A stretch of 64,000 bases of DNA from VRUE01 sp033856195 (GTDB taxonomy: Bacteria; Actinomycetota; Thermoleophilia; Solirubrobacterales; 70-9). The position numbers were made by a program, and so were the translations under genes. The stretch lies in assembly GCA_033856195.1 (NCBI GenBank), contig JAWVFL010000024.1, positions 1-64,000 of the forward strand, given 5' to 3'. The notes beneath the pieces are model-generated. The model was not told the origin of the DNA, made no database searches, and saw nothing but the letters and a program-made list of their open reading frames with translations. Of the stretch, positions 14,790 through 22,455 are shown in pieces. Position 1 is the first letter of the stretch. Each line of letters opens with the position of its first letter.

Positions 14790-16352
14790 TCAGCCGCGGG
14801 CGGCGTCCTCGAGCAGCGCGGCGACGAGACCCTCGATGTCATGGCGCTCGGCTTCGACGTTGACCTCGAGGCCGGCGTCGCGGGCGGTCTCGCTGGTCAC
14901 CGGGCCGATCGAGACGACCCGGGCCACTTGCGGGAAGCGCTCGCCGAGCGCGTCGGTCAGGTTGCGTACGGTCGAGGATGAGGTGAAGGTGACGTAGTCG
15001 GCGCTTTGCGCCGCCTCCACCGCCTCGGGGCTTGGCTCCTCACGCACGGTTTCGTAGAGGGCGACGACGTCGACCTCGGCGCCGCGGCCGCTGAGGTGCT
15101 CGGGGATGACGTCGCGGGCCTCGGTGGCGCGGGCAACGAGGACGCGCTTGCCGGTGACGTCGACAGTTCCGAGAGCCTCGACCAGAGACTCGGCGACAAA
15201 GCGCTCGGGGACGACGTCGGCGCTGATGCCGCACTTTGCCAGCGCGCGCGCCGTGCCCGGGCCGATCGCCGCCACGGTCGTGCCGGTATTCGCGGCAGCG
15301 CCAGATCCCGCTTCCCCTACCTGCTGCCTTTCCGGGCTGGCAAGCGCACGCGCATCGAGGCCCGCTGTGCGCAGAGCCTCGAAAAGGAGCCGCACGCCAT
15401 TGGGGCTGGTCAGGACGATCAGGGCGTAGTCGCCGATTCGCTCGACTGCCTGCTCGACCTCTTTGCTCTCGAGCAGCGGCTCGATCCGGATCGCGGGCAG
15501 CTCGACTACCTCGGCGCCGAGCCCGCGCAGCGTCTTTGCCAGGCCGCTGGCCTGCTCCCGCGCGCGGGTGACGACGATGCGTCGGCCGTAGAGCGGCCGC
15601 CGCTCGAGCCAAGCCAGCGACTCGCGGCGCTTTACCACCGGCCCGACGACGATCAGAGCGGGGGCGCCGATGCCCTCGCGCTCGATCGCTTCAGGCAGAG
15701 TCCCGAGCGTGGCGACGACCGTGCGCTGGCCGTCCATCGTGCCGCGCTCGATCGCGGCGGCCGGCTCATCCGCATCGCGCCCGGCCCCGATCAACGCCGC
15801 CGCGTTGTCGGCGAGGCGCTTGACGCCCATGTAGAAGACCAGCGTGCCGGGGAAGCGGGCCAGCGCCTCCCAGTCGAGCGCGCTCTCCTCCTTCTCGGGG
15901 TTCTCGTGACCGGTGACGAAGGCGACCGCCGAGGCGTCATCACGGTGAGTGACTGGGATGCCCGCGTAGGCGGTCGCGGCGACGCCGGCGGTGATGCCGG
16001 GCACGACCTCGAACTCGATCCCGGCCTCACGCAGCGCTTCGCCCTCCTCTCCACCGCGGCCGAAGACGAACGGGTCGCCGCCCTTGAGCCGGACAACGCT
16101 CTTGCCCTCACGAGCCGCCTCGATCAGCTGCCCCCCGATCTCCTCCTGCGGCATCGATGGCTTGCCGGGCGCCTTGCCGACGTAGACCAGCTCGGCGTCC
16201 TCGTGCGCACCGTCGAGCGCTCCTGGCGGGATCAGCCGGTCGTAGTAGATCGCGTCGGCCGAGCCGATCAGCTCCAGCGATCGTGCCGTCATCAACCCGG
16301 GGTCCCCAGGCCCGGCGCCGACCAGATACACGACCCCCGCTCGCGCGCTCAT
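14790..16352 (-). CDS. cobA-hemD: Uroporphyrinogen-III C-methyltransferase / uroporphyrinogen-III synthase fusion
   Basis: The 520-residue fusion starts with the SAM methyltransferase half (about residues 1-245): VYLVGAGPGDPGLMTARSLE, VRLKGGDPFVFGRGGEE, VVPGITAGVAATAYAGIPVT, FYMGVKRL. HemD follows (about 250-515): GRRIVVTRAREQASGLAKTL, LTSPNGVRLLFEAL, VAAIGPGTARALAKCGI, VTFTSSSTVRNL. HemD cyclises hydroxymethylbilane to uroporphyrinogen III, and the methyltransferase makes precorrin-2 for siroheme or cobalamin. A stretch of about 20 residues (SPERQQVGEAGSGAAANTGT) before VAAIGPGTA looks like a lineage-specific insertion. The gene follows hemC, which makes its substrate. Its ATG is preceded by a GGAGG-rich site. 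Confidence 0.95.
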   Translation of the reverse strand: MSARAGVVYLVGAGPGDPGLMTARSLELIGSADAIYYDRLIPPGALDGAHEDAELVYVGKAPGKPSMPQEEIGGQLIEAAREGKSVVRLKGGDPFVFGRGGEEGEALREAGIEFEVVPGITAGVAATAYAGIPVTHRDDASAVAFVTGHENPEKEESALDWEALARFPGTLVFYMGVKRLADNAAALIGAGRDADEPAAAIERGTMDGQRTVVATLGTLPEAIEREGIGAPALIVVGPVVKRRESLAWLERRPLYGRRIVVTRAREQASGLAKTLRGLGAEVVELPAIRIEPLLESKEVEQAVERIGDYALIVLTSPNGVRLLFEALRTAGLDARALASPERQQVGEAGSGAAANTGTTVAAIGPGTARALAKCGISADVVPERFVAESLVEALGTVDVTGKRVLVARATEARDVIPEHLSGRGAEVDVVALYETVREEPSPEAVEAAQSADYVTFTSSSTVRNLTDALGERFPQVARVVSIGPVTSETARDAGLEVNVEAERHDIEGLVAALLEDAARG

Positions 16353-16372
16353 CCTCCCCCTCCCAGGGGGGT

Positions 16373-16412
16373 GTCTGAGCTATGGGGGGGTATATTACCC
16401 CATAGCTCAGAC
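16373..16412. repeat. Palindrome between hemC and cobA-hemD
   Basis: Arms 16373-16387 and 16398-16412 are 15-bp perfect inverted copies around a ten-base AT-rich loop (GGGTATATTA). The right arm contains the hemC stop codon (16407-16409), so the end of hemC is part of the palindrome. It could act as an intercistronic RNA hairpin controlling mRNA processing between the two genes. Confidence 0.8.
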
Positions 16413-17294
16413 CCGTCCGGTCCACTTCTCCGCCCGGTCGAGGATCTCGCGGGCGCCGGCGCCCATGAGGCGCTTGGCTAGTTCGGCGCCGAGGGCGGTT
16501 GGCTCGGTCGAGTCGCCTTCGACACGGTCGCGGATCCACTCGCTGCCGTCGGGCAAGCCAACGAAGGCGTCCAGGCGCATCCGGTCGTGCTGGGCGTCCA
16601 CCTTGCCGCGGACGCCGATTGGGCTGGCGCAGGTGGCGCCGAGCAGTGCGACCACGGTGCGCTCGGCGGTCAGCTCGCGCAGCGCGGGTTCGTCGACGAT
16701 CGCGTCGACCGCGCGCAGCGCCTCGTCGTCATCGCCGCGGATCTGCAGCAGCAGAGCGCCCTGTCCCGCGGCAGGGGTCATCGACTCCTCCGGAATCGGG
16801 AAGGCGATCTCGTCCTGCCGCCCCAGCCGGCGCAGGCCGGCGACCGCAAGCACGATCGCGTCGAGCTCACCTTCGGCGAGCTTGCGCAGCCGCGTGTCGA
16901 CGTTGCCGTGCAGCTCGCTCAGCTCGAGGTCGGGCCGGACGGCGAGCAGCTGAGCTTGCCGCCGCAGGCTGGCGGTGCCGACCTTGGCGCCCTCCGGCAC
17001 GTCGTCGAGCGAAGCGCCGACCCCGATCCAGGCGTCGCGCGCATCCTCGCGAGCCGGTACGGCGGCGAGCATCAACCCCTCGGTCAGCTCCGCCGGCAGG
17101 TCCTTCGCCGAGTGAACCCCGATCTCCGCCTCGCCGTCCAGCAGCGCCCGCTCAACCCCCCGCACGAACCGCGCCTTGTCCTCGGCCCCGCCATCAGCTC
17201 CGACCTCGACCAGCTCAGCACCGCCCAACATCTCGGCTACCTGACCGGCCTGGGCTATCGCCAGTGCGCTGCCACGAGTAGCAATTCGAATCAT
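16407..17294 (-). CDS. hemC: Porphobilinogen deaminase (hydroxymethylbilane synthase)
   Basis: The 295-residue product has the family start MIRIATRGSALAIAQAGQVA, the substrate-loop VHSAKDLPAE, the arginine-rich VGTASLRRQAQLLAVRPDLE, HGNVDTRLRKL, and the cofactor cysteine in LLGATCASPIGV. It polymerises four porphobilinogens into hydroxymethylbilane on a dipyrromethane cofactor bound to that cysteine. It sits between hemA and cobA-hemD in pathway order. Both borders are palindromes (17306-17421 upstream, 16373-16412 at the stop). Confidence 0.96.
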   Translation of the reverse strand: MIRIATRGSALAIAQAGQVAEMLGGAELVEVGADGGAEDKARFVRGVERALLDGEAEIGVHSAKDLPAELTEGLMLAAVPAREDARDAWIGVGASLDDVPEGAKVGTASLRRQAQLLAVRPDLELSELHGNVDTRLRKLAEGELDAIVLAVAGLRRLGRQDEIAFPIPEESMTPAAGQGALLLQIRGDDDEALRAVDAIVDEPALRELTAERTVVALLGATCASPIGVRGKVDAQHDRMRLDAFVGLPDGSEWIRDRVEGDSTEPTALGAELAKRLMGAGAREILDRAEKWTGRV

Positions 17295-17305
17295 CAGCGT
17301 GTGTG

Positions 17306-17421
17306 CCGGACCAATCCCGGTAGGGGTGGAACGTCTTGTACTTTTTCGCCGCCGGCCATCATCGGTAGCCGCAAACGCGACTCGAAAAAGTTAAGTGGAA
17401 CCCCTACCGGGATTGGTCCGG
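17306..17421. repeat. Long palindromic element forming the hemA-hemC border
   Basis: Arms 17306-17327 and 17400-17421 are 22-bp perfect inverted copies separated by 72 bases. Inside, ACTTTTTCG and CGAAAAAGT form a further 9-bp stem. The right arm and the spacer code for the last ten or so residues of hemA (PRTNPGRGST); the left arm ends 12 bases before the hemC start. The element thus makes up the whole intergenic region and has changed the hemA C-terminus. Confidence 0.85.
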
Positions 17422-18734
17422 GGGAACTCGGTCACATTTGAGCCCGTCTCCCCTTCCGGCTCGGTCTCGACATCCAAGCCGAACAGCTCCCGCAGCGCGC
17501 TGACGTAGAAATACGCCTCGTCGCTGCCCGCCGACCGCTTCATCCGCAGGGTCGGCTCGTGCAGGAGGCGGGAGGCGATCGCCTTCGCCATCACGTTCAG
17601 CCGCTCGCGGTCGGCCTCGCCGAGGTCCTCCCAGCGGCCCTCGTTCTCGGCCAGCACGCGGCGCACGATCTCGTCGGCGCGCTCGCGCATCGCGGCGATC
17701 GTCGGCACGACCTCGAGCGAGGAGAGCCAGCGCTCGAAGCGGTCCTGCTCGGCGTCGAGCAGGCTCTCGGCCCGCCGTGCCTCGGCCTCACGACCGCCGG
17801 CGTTGCGGGCGACGATCTGCTGGACGTCATCGATGTCGTGCAGGCTGACGCCGGCGATCTCGCGGCAGGCGGGCTCGATGTCGCGCGGCACGGCGATGTC
17901 GACCAGCAGCAGCAGCCGGCCCCCGCGGGTCCGCATCACCTGCTCGAGGTCGTCGCGCTCGACGATGTGGTGCGGCGAATTGGTCGCCGAGACGACGATG
18001 TCGGCCTGCTCGAGCTGCTCGGGCAGCTCCTCGAAGCGGACGGCGTTACCTTCGAAGCGCTGGGCGAGCCCGATCGCCCGGTCGTAGTGGCGGTTGGCGA
18101 CGAAGACCGTGGCAACGCCGCGGCGGACCAGTGCGCGGGCGACCAGCTCGGCCGTCTCGCCGGCGCCGATCACCAGCACGCGCCGCTCGGCGAGGTCGCC
18201 GAGCGTGCGCCGCGCCAGCTCGACCGCGACCGAGGGGATCGAGACGTTTTTCTCGCTGATCCCGGTCTCATCGCGGGCGCGGCCCCCGGCGGCGAGGGCG
18301 CCGCGGAAGAGGCGGTTGAGGATCGGCCCGGTGCCGCCCTCGACCAGGGCCAGCTCGTAGGCGCGTTTGACCTGGCCCTGGATCTCGGCCTCGCCGACGA
18401 TCATCGAGTCGAGCCCGGCGGTGACGCGGAAGAGGTGGCGGACGGCGTCGCCGGAGCGCAGCGAGTAGAGGTGGCCGAGCAGCTCGGTGGGGCGGATCTC
18501 GGCCTGGCGAGTGAGCACGCCCAGCGCGGTCGACTCGGCCTCGACCGGGTCGGAGACGACGAGGTAGAGCTCGGTGCGGTTGCAGGTCGAGATCGCCGCC
18601 GCCTCGTGGATGCCGGCGACGTCGGTCAGCTCGCGCAGGGCGCCGGCGGCGCGTCCCTCGGTGAGGGACAGACGCTCACGAAGGTCGAGCGGCGCGGTCT
18701 TGTGGGAGACGCCGAGCGCCAGCAGCTCAGACAT
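17391..18734 (-). CDS. hemA: Glutamyl-tRNA reductase
   Basis: The 447-residue product has the catalytic-cysteine region AISTCNRTELYLVV (about residue 50), the fingerprint SLRSGDAVRHLFRVTAGLDS with MIVGEAEIQGQVKRAYELA, and the NADPH-binding domain RRVLVIGAGETAELVARAL followed by DIVVSATNSPHHIV. It reduces the glutamate of Glu-tRNA to glutamate-1-semialdehyde, the first committed step of C5-pathway haem synthesis. Its start overlaps the ccmD-like gene by eight bases. Its last residues come from a palindrome arm and differ from the usual family ending. Confidence 0.96.
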   Translation of the reverse strand: MSELLALGVSHKTAPLDLRERLSLTEGRAAGALRELTDVAGIHEAAAISTCNRTELYLVVSDPVEAESTALGVLTRQAEIRPTELLGHLYSLRSGDAVRHLFRVTAGLDSMIVGEAEIQGQVKRAYELALVEGGTGPILNRLFRGALAAGGRARDETGISEKNVSIPSVAVELARRTLGDLAERRVLVIGAGETAELVARALVRRGVATVFVANRHYDRAIGLAQRFEGNAVRFEELPEQLEQADIVVSATNSPHHIVERDDLEQVMRTRGGRLLLLVDIAVPRDIEPACREIAGVSLHDIDDVQQIVARNAGGREAEARRAESLLDAEQDRFERWLSSLEVVPTIAAMRERADEIVRRVLAENEGRWEDLGEADRERLNVMAKAIASRLLHEPTLRMKRSAGSDEAYFYVSALRELFGLDVETEPEGETGSNVTEFPRTNPGRGST

Positions 18735-18960
18735 CGGCGCTCACCTCCTCGCGGTCCGAGGTAGAGGCGACCTCGCCGTTGGCGCGATGCTCGGCGAAGC
18801 TGGCGAGCTCGCGCAGCTCCCTCTCCATCCGCTGCAGTTTGCTCGCCATGATCGCGACGTAGACGACGATCAGGACGAGGAAGACGACGTAGGCGCCGGC
18901 GACGTACTTGCCGGCTTCATCGAGCGGCAGCGCCGGAGCGGCGGCGAGCAGGGCGAGCAC
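18727..18960 (-). CDS. CcmD-like small membrane protein of cytochrome c maturation
   Basis: The 77-residue product has one membrane segment (about residues 18-40, YVAGAYVVFLVLIVVYVAIM) followed by a charged helix (LQRMERELRELASFAEHRAN). Its GTG start directly follows the ccmC stop with no gap, and its end overlaps hemA. Size, topology and position match CcmD, which holds haem-bound CcmE to CcmC. CcmD proteins are poorly conserved, so the call rests mainly on context. Confidence 0.75.
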   Translation of the reverse strand: MLALLAAAPALPLDEAGKYVAGAYVVFLVLIVVYVAIMASKLQRMERELRELASFAEHRANGEVASTSDREEVSADV

Positions 18961-19686
18961 CTAGCTCACCTCCGGTGCGATCCGGGAGCCGCTGGCTCCC
19001 GGCGCCGGCGCATCGAGGGCGCGCCGCAGGCGCTTCAACTGCCCCGAGGTGCTCTTCGCGGTCAGCTCGAGCTTGACCAGCGTCACCCAGAGCAGCGCGA
19101 TCGCCAGCAGGCAGACGAGGAAGGTCAACATCATCGATCCCGGCAGGCCGCCGTTGGCGGTGCCGAAGGTGCGTGGATGGACCAGGCTCTGGGCCATCCG
19201 CACCGCCATGAAGTTGAGCGGCACGAAGGCGCCGGCGGTGACGGCGAAGACCGAGGCGTAGCGCGCCTGGCGCTCGGGGTCCTCGATCGCGTAGCGGAAG
19301 GGGTAGTAGGTCGCGTACATCAGGAAGACGATCAGGAAGCTGACCAGGGTCGGCTCGTCCCAGACCCACCAGTGCCCCCAGGAGGCCTTGGCCCAGATCG
19401 AGCCGGTGATCAAGACGGCGACGCCGAAGATCACCGACATGTGGATCGAGACGTAGGAGTAGGCGTCCCAGCGCCGGTTGCCGCTGCGCAGGTGGAAGAT
19501 CGCGAAGACGCCGCCGACGACGAAGCCGACGAGCGCCGTGATCGCCAGCGGCACGTGCAGGTAGAAGATCTTCTGGATGAAGCCCTGGTCGGCGTCGAGT
19601 GGCGCGTAGAAGAAGACCAGCGAGAGAGCAGCGGCGATCGCCACGACGGTCGCGATCGAGAGTGGTCTCAGTCCTTTGCCGTACAT
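18961..19686 (-). CDS. ccmC: Haem exporter/handling protein CcmC
   Basis: The 241-residue product has six predicted membrane segments, the tryptophan-rich haem-binding WWD motif (KASWGHWWVWDEPTLVSFLI), and conserved histidines (YLHVPLAI, YVSIHMSVIFG). CcmC delivers haem to CcmE outside the membrane during cytochrome c assembly. The gene lies between ccmB and the ccmD-like gene. A C-terminal basic helix (SGQLKRLRRALD) extends beyond the last membrane segment. Confidence 0.94.
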   Translation of the reverse strand: MYGKGLRPLSIATVVAIAAALSLVFFYAPLDADQGFIQKIFYLHVPLAITALVGFVVGGVFAIFHLRSGNRRWDAYSYVSIHMSVIFGVAVLITGSIWAKASWGHWWVWDEPTLVSFLIVFLMYATYYPFRYAIEDPERQARYASVFAVTAGAFVPLNFMAVRMAQSLVHPRTFGTANGGLPGSMMLTFLVCLLAIALLWVTLVKLELTAKSTSGQLKRLRRALDAPAPGASGSRIAPEVS

Positions 19687-19716
19687 GCGTTTTGGCGGTG
19701 GGAAGCGGCCTGGCCG

Positions 19717-20397
19717 CTAGTCCTCCAGCAGGAAGTCGAAGACGGCGTAGCCGACCAGGAAGAAGATCAGATCGTATAGGGAGAGGACCGCCAGCCAGGT
19801 GCCGAAGCGGTGGTAACCGGGTCCGCCCGCGGCGAGCAGCGGCTCGCTGGCGCCTGTCGCGGCGATCATCAGCGGCACGACGAGGGGCAGCAGGACGAGC
19901 GGGCCGAGCAGGTCGCGGGCGCGCGAGTGGACCGCCATCGAGGAGATCAGCGTGCCGGTGGCCGCGATGCCGAGGTCGGCAAGCAGCAGCACGGCGAGAA
20001 GCGGGCCGAGCGCCGCCGCCGAGCCGAGGAAGAAGAGGGCGAAGATCGGCACGACGACCAGCTCGAGCACCAGCAGGTAGGCGAAGAGCGCCGTCGCCTT
20101 GGCGGCGAAGAGGGCGCTGCGGTCGATCGGGGCGAGACGGATCGCGTCGAAGCCGCCCTCCTCGCGCTCGGCGACGAAGAGCCGGTTGACGCCGAGCAGG
20201 GCGGCGAAGAGCAGCGTCGCCCAGAGCACCCCTGCGGCGAGGCTGCCCGAGAGCGCGGTGCGGTCGAGGCCGAAGCGGAAGATGACGAAGGTGGTGGTGG
20301 CGAAGAGCGCCATCGCCGGCAGCGACTGCAGGGTGCGCAGCTCCGCTCGCAGGTCCTTGGCGAGGATCGTGGCAAAGGCCGTGCGCGACCGTGTCAC
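19717..20397 (-). CDS. ccmB: Haem ABC exporter permease CcmB
   Basis: The 226-residue product has six hydrophobic segments. The amino-terminal FATILAKDLRAELRTLQSLP and the loop EEGGFDAIRLAPIDRSALFA are typical of CcmB. With CcmA it forms the ABC transporter that drives release of holo-CcmE during cytochrome c maturation. It lies 52 bases after ccmA and 30 bases before ccmC, all on the minus strand. Confidence 0.93.
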   Translation of the reverse strand: MTRSRTAFATILAKDLRAELRTLQSLPAMALFATTTFVIFRFGLDRTALSGSLAAGVLWATLLFAALLGVNRLFVAEREEGGFDAIRLAPIDRSALFAAKATALFAYLLVLELVVVPIFALFFLGSAAALGPLLAVLLLADLGIAATGTLISSMAVHSRARDLLGPLVLLPLVVPLMIAATGASEPLLAAGGPGYHRFGTWLAVLSLYDLIFFLVGYAVFDFLLED

Positions 20398-20449
20398 AGC
20401 TTCCCCTGTTCCTTGGCGGGGAATATTGAGGCAAAGGCACAGCGGAAGC

Positions 20450-21118
20450 TCATTTGGCCGCCACCTTGCCGCCCGCCTCGAGGCGCAGCACCTGGTCGGC
20501 CTCCACTTCGAAGCGCTCTGGATCGTGGCTGACGACGACGCGGGTACGGCCTTCGCCAGGGCCGATCAGCGCCCGCACCAGGTCGCGGCCCTCGGCGTCG
20601 AGGTTGGAGTCGGGCTCGTCGAGCAGCAGCAGCTCTGGCCTGTGCAGGACGCAGCGGGCGATCGCCAGGCGCTGGCGCATCCCGGCCGAGAGCTCAGCGA
20701 CTCGCCCCTCGGCGCGGCGCTCCATGCCGACCGCGGCGAGCAGCGCGTCGATCCGCGCCTCGGCGTCCGCACCGCGCACCCCGTGCAGGCGAGCGTGAAA
20801 GCGCAGGTTCTCCCGCCCGCTGAGGTCGCGGTAGAGCAGCGGCTCGTGGCCGAGGAAGCCGATCCGGCCGCGCAGCTTCCAGGCTTCGGCCGGCAGCGAG
20901 CAGCCCAGCGCACGCACCTCGCCGCCGCTCGGCCGCAGCAGGGTGGCGAGGATGCGCAGCAGCGTCGTCTTGCCGGCCCCGTTGGGGCCGAGCACGAGCA
21001 GCGTCTCACCCCGCGCCAGCTCGAGGCCGATCCCGTCGAGCGCCGTCCGTTCGCCGTAGTCGCGGCGCAGCCCGGCGAGGCTCAGCGCCGGTTGGTCTGT
21101 CGCCTGGCCGGGCTCCAC
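20450..21118 (-). CDS. ccmA: Haem ABC exporter ATPase CcmA
   Basis: The 222-residue ABC ATPase has Walker A LGPNGAGKTTLLRIL (about residues 43-57), the signature ELSAGMRQRLAIARCVL, Walker B PELLLLDEPDSNLD, and the switch histidine VVVSHDPERF. It starts from a GTG and is the first gene of the ccm-hem operon. CcmA powers the CcmAB(C)D complex. The other ccm genes (ccmE, ccmF) are not in this window. Confidence 0.94.
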   Translation of the reverse strand: MEPGQATDQPALSLAGLRRDYGERTALDGIGLELARGETLLVLGPNGAGKTTLLRILATLLRPSGGEVRALGCSLPAEAWKLRGRIGFLGHEPLLYRDLSGRENLRFHARLHGVRGADAEARIDALLAAVGMERRAEGRVAELSAGMRQRLAIARCVLHRPELLLLDEPDSNLDAEGRDLVRALIGPGEGRTRVVVSHDPERFEVEADQVLRLEAGGKVAAK

Positions 21119-21172
21119 TGCGGGGATTGTGAACGTCTAGGCTGCCGCGGCACATCTCCCAAGGAGGAACGA

Positions 21173-21574
21173 ATGAGCAGGACCAGCAAGGCAGGGGTGG
21201 CGCTGGCGCTGGTGGCCAGCGTTGTGGCGCTCGTGGCGATTCCGGCCGGCGCGGCCAAGCCAGGCCAGACGGTCGACGTGCCGAGCACGCTGAAGATCAG
21301 CGCCTACGGCTACAAAGGCAAAGTCACGTCCGGCAACTCCAACTGCGTCGCCGAAAGAACAGTGGTCCTGAAGCAGAAGGGCTACGGCGTGCTCGGCCGG
21401 ACCACGTCCACCGACACCGGCAAGTGGGAAGTCAGCCCCGAAGACCTGCACTTCAAGGGCCCGCTCCCCTACAAGATCTACGCTGAAGCGAAGCCGCTGA
21501 CGCAGGCCACCGCAGGCCCGATCTACAAGTGCGAGGCCGCCACCTCGAAGACGATCGAAATAGCCGGCGGCTGA
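21173..21574 (+). CDS. Small secreted protein of unknown function
   Basis: The ATG at 21173 follows a strong AAGGAGG site (21161-21167). The 133-residue product has a signal peptide (about residues 1-28, ending AIPAGAA) and a small, probably beta-rich domain with two cysteines (SNCVAERTVVLKQKGYGVLG, IYKCEAATSKTIEIAGG). Recurrent Lys-Gly and aromatic strands suggest an extracellular Ig-like or CNA-like module, but this is a guess. It is divergent from ccmA. Confidence 0.75.
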   Translation: MSRTSKAGVALALVASVVALVAIPAGAAKPGQTVDVPSTLKISAYGYKGKVTSGNSNCVAERTVVLKQKGYGVLGRTTSTDTGKWEVSPEDLHFKGPLPYKIYAEAKPLTQATAGPIYKCEAATSKTIEIAGG

Positions 21575-21583
21575 ACCCGGTAC

Positions 21584-21634
21584 GGAGGTTGATCGCTCGC
21601 GGTACGCTTTGGAATCCGTGAGCGATCAACCTCC
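21584..21634. repeat. Palindrome overlapping the methyltransferase start
   Basis: Arms 21584-21598 and 21620-21634 are 15-bp perfect inverted copies; the stem extends to 19 bp with one mismatch. The right arm is the beginning of the methyltransferase coding sequence (codons for VSDQPP), while the left arm lies just after the preceding stop and holds GGAGG. In mRNA the start region would be base-paired. Confidence 0.8.
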
Positions 21635-22352
21635 AATCCTCAACGAGGTCGACACATACGGGCCCGCCTACATGCGGGTTGCCGAGCGGCTCGGCCGCTA
21701 CGAGGGCAACGAGGAGGAGGCGCCGCTGACGATCGAGCTGCTCGGCCTCTCCGAGGGCGATCGGGTGCTCGACGCGGGCTGCGGGCTGGGTCGGTTCGTC
21801 GCCGCTCTCGCCAAGCACGGGATCGACGCGGTCGGAGTCGACATCTCCGAGATCGCGATCGCCGAGGCCAAGCGCGTCTACCCAGGGCCGACCTACTACG
21901 TCGCCGATCTGATGCAGCCGCTGCCGCCGGAGCTGCGCGGCTTCGACGGCCTGGTCAGCCTCTCTTCCAGCTTCGGCTTCGGCGCCACCGTGGCCGAGGA
22001 CGAAGCCATGTTGGGCGCCTACCACGACGCGCTGCGCTCGGGGGGCAAGATGGCGATGGAGCTCTCCGACCTCGAGCGCTCGCGCTTCCGGCTCAAAACT
22101 GACGAGGGCGTGGTCGAGCGGGAGACGAACGGGGTGCAGGAAACGCTCGACGTCGACTTCTCGACCGGGATGCTGCATGTCCATTATGTCTTCGGCGACG
22201 ACGTGGTCGATTCGCGCATCCGCATGTACGAGGCGGACGACCTCGAAAGGATGGCGGTCGAAGCGGGCTTCCACGACGTCGAGCGCTACGGCAACTTCGC
22301 CGGCGGCCCGAAGCGCCCTGAGGACCGGCTAGTCCTCGTCGCAACGGCATGA
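21618..22352 (+). CDS. Class I SAM-dependent methyltransferase
   Basis: The product has about 244 residues. Motif I is GDRVLDAGCGLGRFVAALAK (about residues 47-66), followed by DAVGVDISEIAIAEAKR and the motif IV region FDGLVSLSSSFGFG. The substrate is not evident; small-molecule methylation is typical of this shape. The GTG at 21618 is preferred, with a TTG at 21609 as alternative; both sit inside a palindrome that pairs the start region with sequence containing GGAGG. It precedes the ATP-grasp gene by 58 bases, with a hairpin between. Confidence 0.82.
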   Translation: MSDQPPILNEVDTYGPAYMRVAERLGRYEGNEEEAPLTIELLGLSEGDRVLDAGCGLGRFVAALAKHGIDAVGVDISEIAIAEAKRVYPGPTYYVADLMQPLPPELRGFDGLVSLSSSFGFGATVAEDEAMLGAYHDALRSGGKMAMELSDLERSRFRLKTDEGVVERETNGVQETLDVDFSTGMLHVHYVFGDDVVDSRIRMYEADDLERMAVEAGFHDVERYGNFAGGPKRPEDRLVLVATA

Positions 22353-22354
22353 GG

Positions 22355-22455
22355 GCAACGCTTTCACCCCCTGGCAGAGGGACAAAACGTTGCACCAGAA
22401 GGTGGCCTCGATGACTGCAACGTCTTCTCCCCCTAGCGGGGGGACAAAGCGTTAC
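22355..22455. repeat. Two tandem related hairpins around the ATP-grasp start
   Basis: Hairpin 1 spans 22355-22393 and hairpin 2 spans 22417-22455. Each begins GCAACG, contains a C-rich and a G-rich arm and ends with GTTGC or GTTAC; aligned, they are imperfect direct copies 62 bases apart. The ATP-grasp ribosome site and ATG (22411) lie between them, and hairpin 2 encodes the protein's first residues (about ATSSPPSGGTKRYTG). The arrangement suggests duplication of one element, perhaps with an effect on translation. Confidence 0.65.

Noticed and set aside
16398..16410. CCCCATAGCTCAG in the hemC palindrome matches the tRNA remnant at 6169-6180.
   Set aside because: Only 13 bases agree and the sequence is explained by the palindrome arm; no D-loop or anticodon arm follows.
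17559..20189. Long plus-strand frames opposite hemA and the ccm genes.
   Set aside because: The minus-strand genes have unmistakable motifs; the plus-strand translations are repetitive and motif-free.
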